From assembly GCA_033764095.1 (NCBI GenBank), contig JANRJF010000393.1:1-8412 (forward strand): a stretch of 8,412 nt of DNA, read 5' to 3'. Each line of letters opens with the position of its first letter. Position 1 is the first letter of the stretch. A program made the translations under genes and the position numbers. The notes below the pieces were generated by a model that saw only the letters and a list, made by a program, of their open reading frames with translations, ran no database searches and had not been told where the DNA came from. Origin of the DNA: JBDTMT01 sp033764095 (lineage in GTDB: Bacteria; Desulfobacterota; Binatia; HRBIN30; CADEER01). Below, one piece after another: positions 7,528-8,412 of this stretch.

Positions 7528-8412
7528 ATGGCGCATGAAGTGGGTCAGGTCCGCAACGTCGGCATTGTCGGTCAGGGTGGCAGCGGCAAGACGTCGCTGG
7601 CCGACGCCATCCTGTTCACCGCCGGAGCGACGACGCGGCTGGGGAGCGTCGACGACGGCACCTCGGCGTTCGACTTCGAGCCCGAGGAGACGCGCCGCAA
7701 GCTGAGCCTGAGCACCGCCTTCCACCACGCGCCGTGGAAGAAGCACGAGCTGACGCTGGTCGACACGCCCGGCTACATCAACTTCCTCACCGACGGGCTC
7801 AACTGCATGCGCGCCTGCACCGTCGCGGTGCTGGTGCTGGAGCCGCACGCCGGCGGCGTCAAGGTGGAGGCCGAGCGCGTCTGGAGCCGCGCCGTCGATC
7901 TCGGCCTGCCGGTGGTGGCGTTCGTCACCAAGATGGATCGCGAGAACGCCGACTTCGACGGCGCGCTCAAGGACCTCAGCGACGTGCTGCAGGCCAAGGC
8001 GGTGCCGGTGCAACTGCCGATCGGCAGCGCCGAGACCTTCAAGGGCGTCGTCGACCTGCTCAGCATGAAGGCGCTGATCGCGCAGCCCAACGGACAGGTG
8101 AAGGAAGAGGCCGTCCCGGCCGACCTCGCCGATGCCGCCAAGGCGGCGCGCGAGCGCCTGATGGAGACGGTGGCGGAGACCGACGACGCGCTGGTCGAGC
8201 AGTACCTGGAGAGCGGCGAGCTGACGCAGGACGAGTTGGTGAAGGCGCTGCGCGTCGCGGTGCGCGACGCACGCTTCGTGCCGGTGTTCGCCGGCGCCGG
8301 CGCGAAGGGGCTCGGCATCGCGCCGCTGCTCGACTTCCTGGTCGAGTTCACCCCCGCACCGGGCGAGCACGGCGTCGCCGGCGGCGAGGATCCGAAGAAC
8401 CACGAGCCGATC
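7528..8412 (+). CDS. Elongation factor G-like GTPase, EF-G2 type (3'-truncated by window edge)
   Basis: Translational GTPase related to EF-G, which moves tRNAs and mRNA through the ribosome or helps recycle it; the exact role of EF-G2-type paralogues varies. Only the first 295 residues are inside the window and the frame is open to the end. Seen: P-loop GQGGSGKTS (residues 15-23), a switch-I region with FEPEETRRKLSLST (probable G2 Thr63), G3 motif DTPGY (79-83), G4 motif TKMD (134-137), the typical MDRENADF run, and a G5-like GAGAKGLG near 255-262 followed by LLDFL. The GGSGKT P-loop and DTPGY fit the EF-G-like EF-G2 group rather than canonical EF-G, which has AHIDAGKTT and DTPGH. The G4 motif normally reads NKMD, and Thr in place of Asn is noteworthy. 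The AGGAGG at 7515 sets the start. Since this is probably a paralogue, the main fusA should be elsewhere in the genome. Confidence 0.9.
   Translation, partial: MAHEVGQVRNVGIVGQGGSGKTSLADAILFTAGATTRLGSVDDGTSAFDFEPEETRRKLSLSTAFHHAPWKKHELTLVDTPGYINFLTDGLNCMRACTVAVLVLEPHAGGVKVEAERVWSRAVDLGLPVVAFVTKMDRENADFDGALKDLSDVLQAKAVPVQLPIGSAETFKGVVDLLSMKALIAQPNGQVKEEAVPADLADAAKAARERLMETVAETDDALVEQYLESGELTQDELVKALRVAVRDARFVPVFAGAGAKGLGIAPLLDFLVEFTPAPGEHGVAGGEDPKNHEPI

Noticed and set aside
7492..8403. Antisense open frame of 303 codons opposite the EF-G2 gene
   Set aside because: It is a compositional shadow: the + strand carries the full set of G1-G5 GTPase motifs and a perfect ribosome site.

Overview
This 8.4-kb window is GC-rich, densely coding, and reads entirely on the + strand. 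Amino-acid motifs point to a Gram-negative, deltaproteobacteria-like lineage (Desulfobacterota, Myxococcota, Binatota or similar). The reasons are CoaX proteins of the Geobacter-like type, a periplasmic/surface multiheme cytochrome, a MYXO-CTERM-like C-terminal sorting tail, and an EF-G2-type GTPase. The lineage is an inference and no marker here fixes it.

Layout from left to right: (1) the 3' part of a GT4-type glycosyltransferase gene, cut by the window start (1-1266); (2) coaX copy 1, type III pantothenate kinase (1329-2114); (3) a 96-bp imperfect inverted repeat (2105-2200) that contains the coaX1 stop codon; (4) a frameshifted gene for a bestrophin-like/DUF4239 membrane protein (2227-2999); (5) a large secreted six-heme c-type cytochrome of 1128 residues (3103-6489), with a possible P460-like N-terminal domain and a Cys-TM-Arg C-terminal tail; (6) a second copy of the 96-bp inverted repeat (6518-6613); (7) coaX copy 2 (6637-7404), a diverged paralogue of copy 1; (8) a different nested inverted repeat of about 100 bp (7408-7509); (9) the 5' part of an EF-G2-like elongation factor gene (7528 to the window end), preceded by a strong Shine-Dalgarno sequence.

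The window is best read as housekeeping genes (CoA synthesis, translation) with an accessory block, the membrane protein and the cytochrome, sitting between two coaX paralogues. Two directly oriented copies of one palindromic repeat bracket that block. The two CoaX proteins differ in the conserved glycine/threonine motifs around the active site, so they may not do the same job. The cytochrome is the most unusual gene. It is predicted to be exported, to carry six covalent hemes, and to be anchored at the surface by a myxosortase-type signal; its redox role cannot be deduced from this window. No RNA genes, CRISPR arrays or transposase genes were seen.
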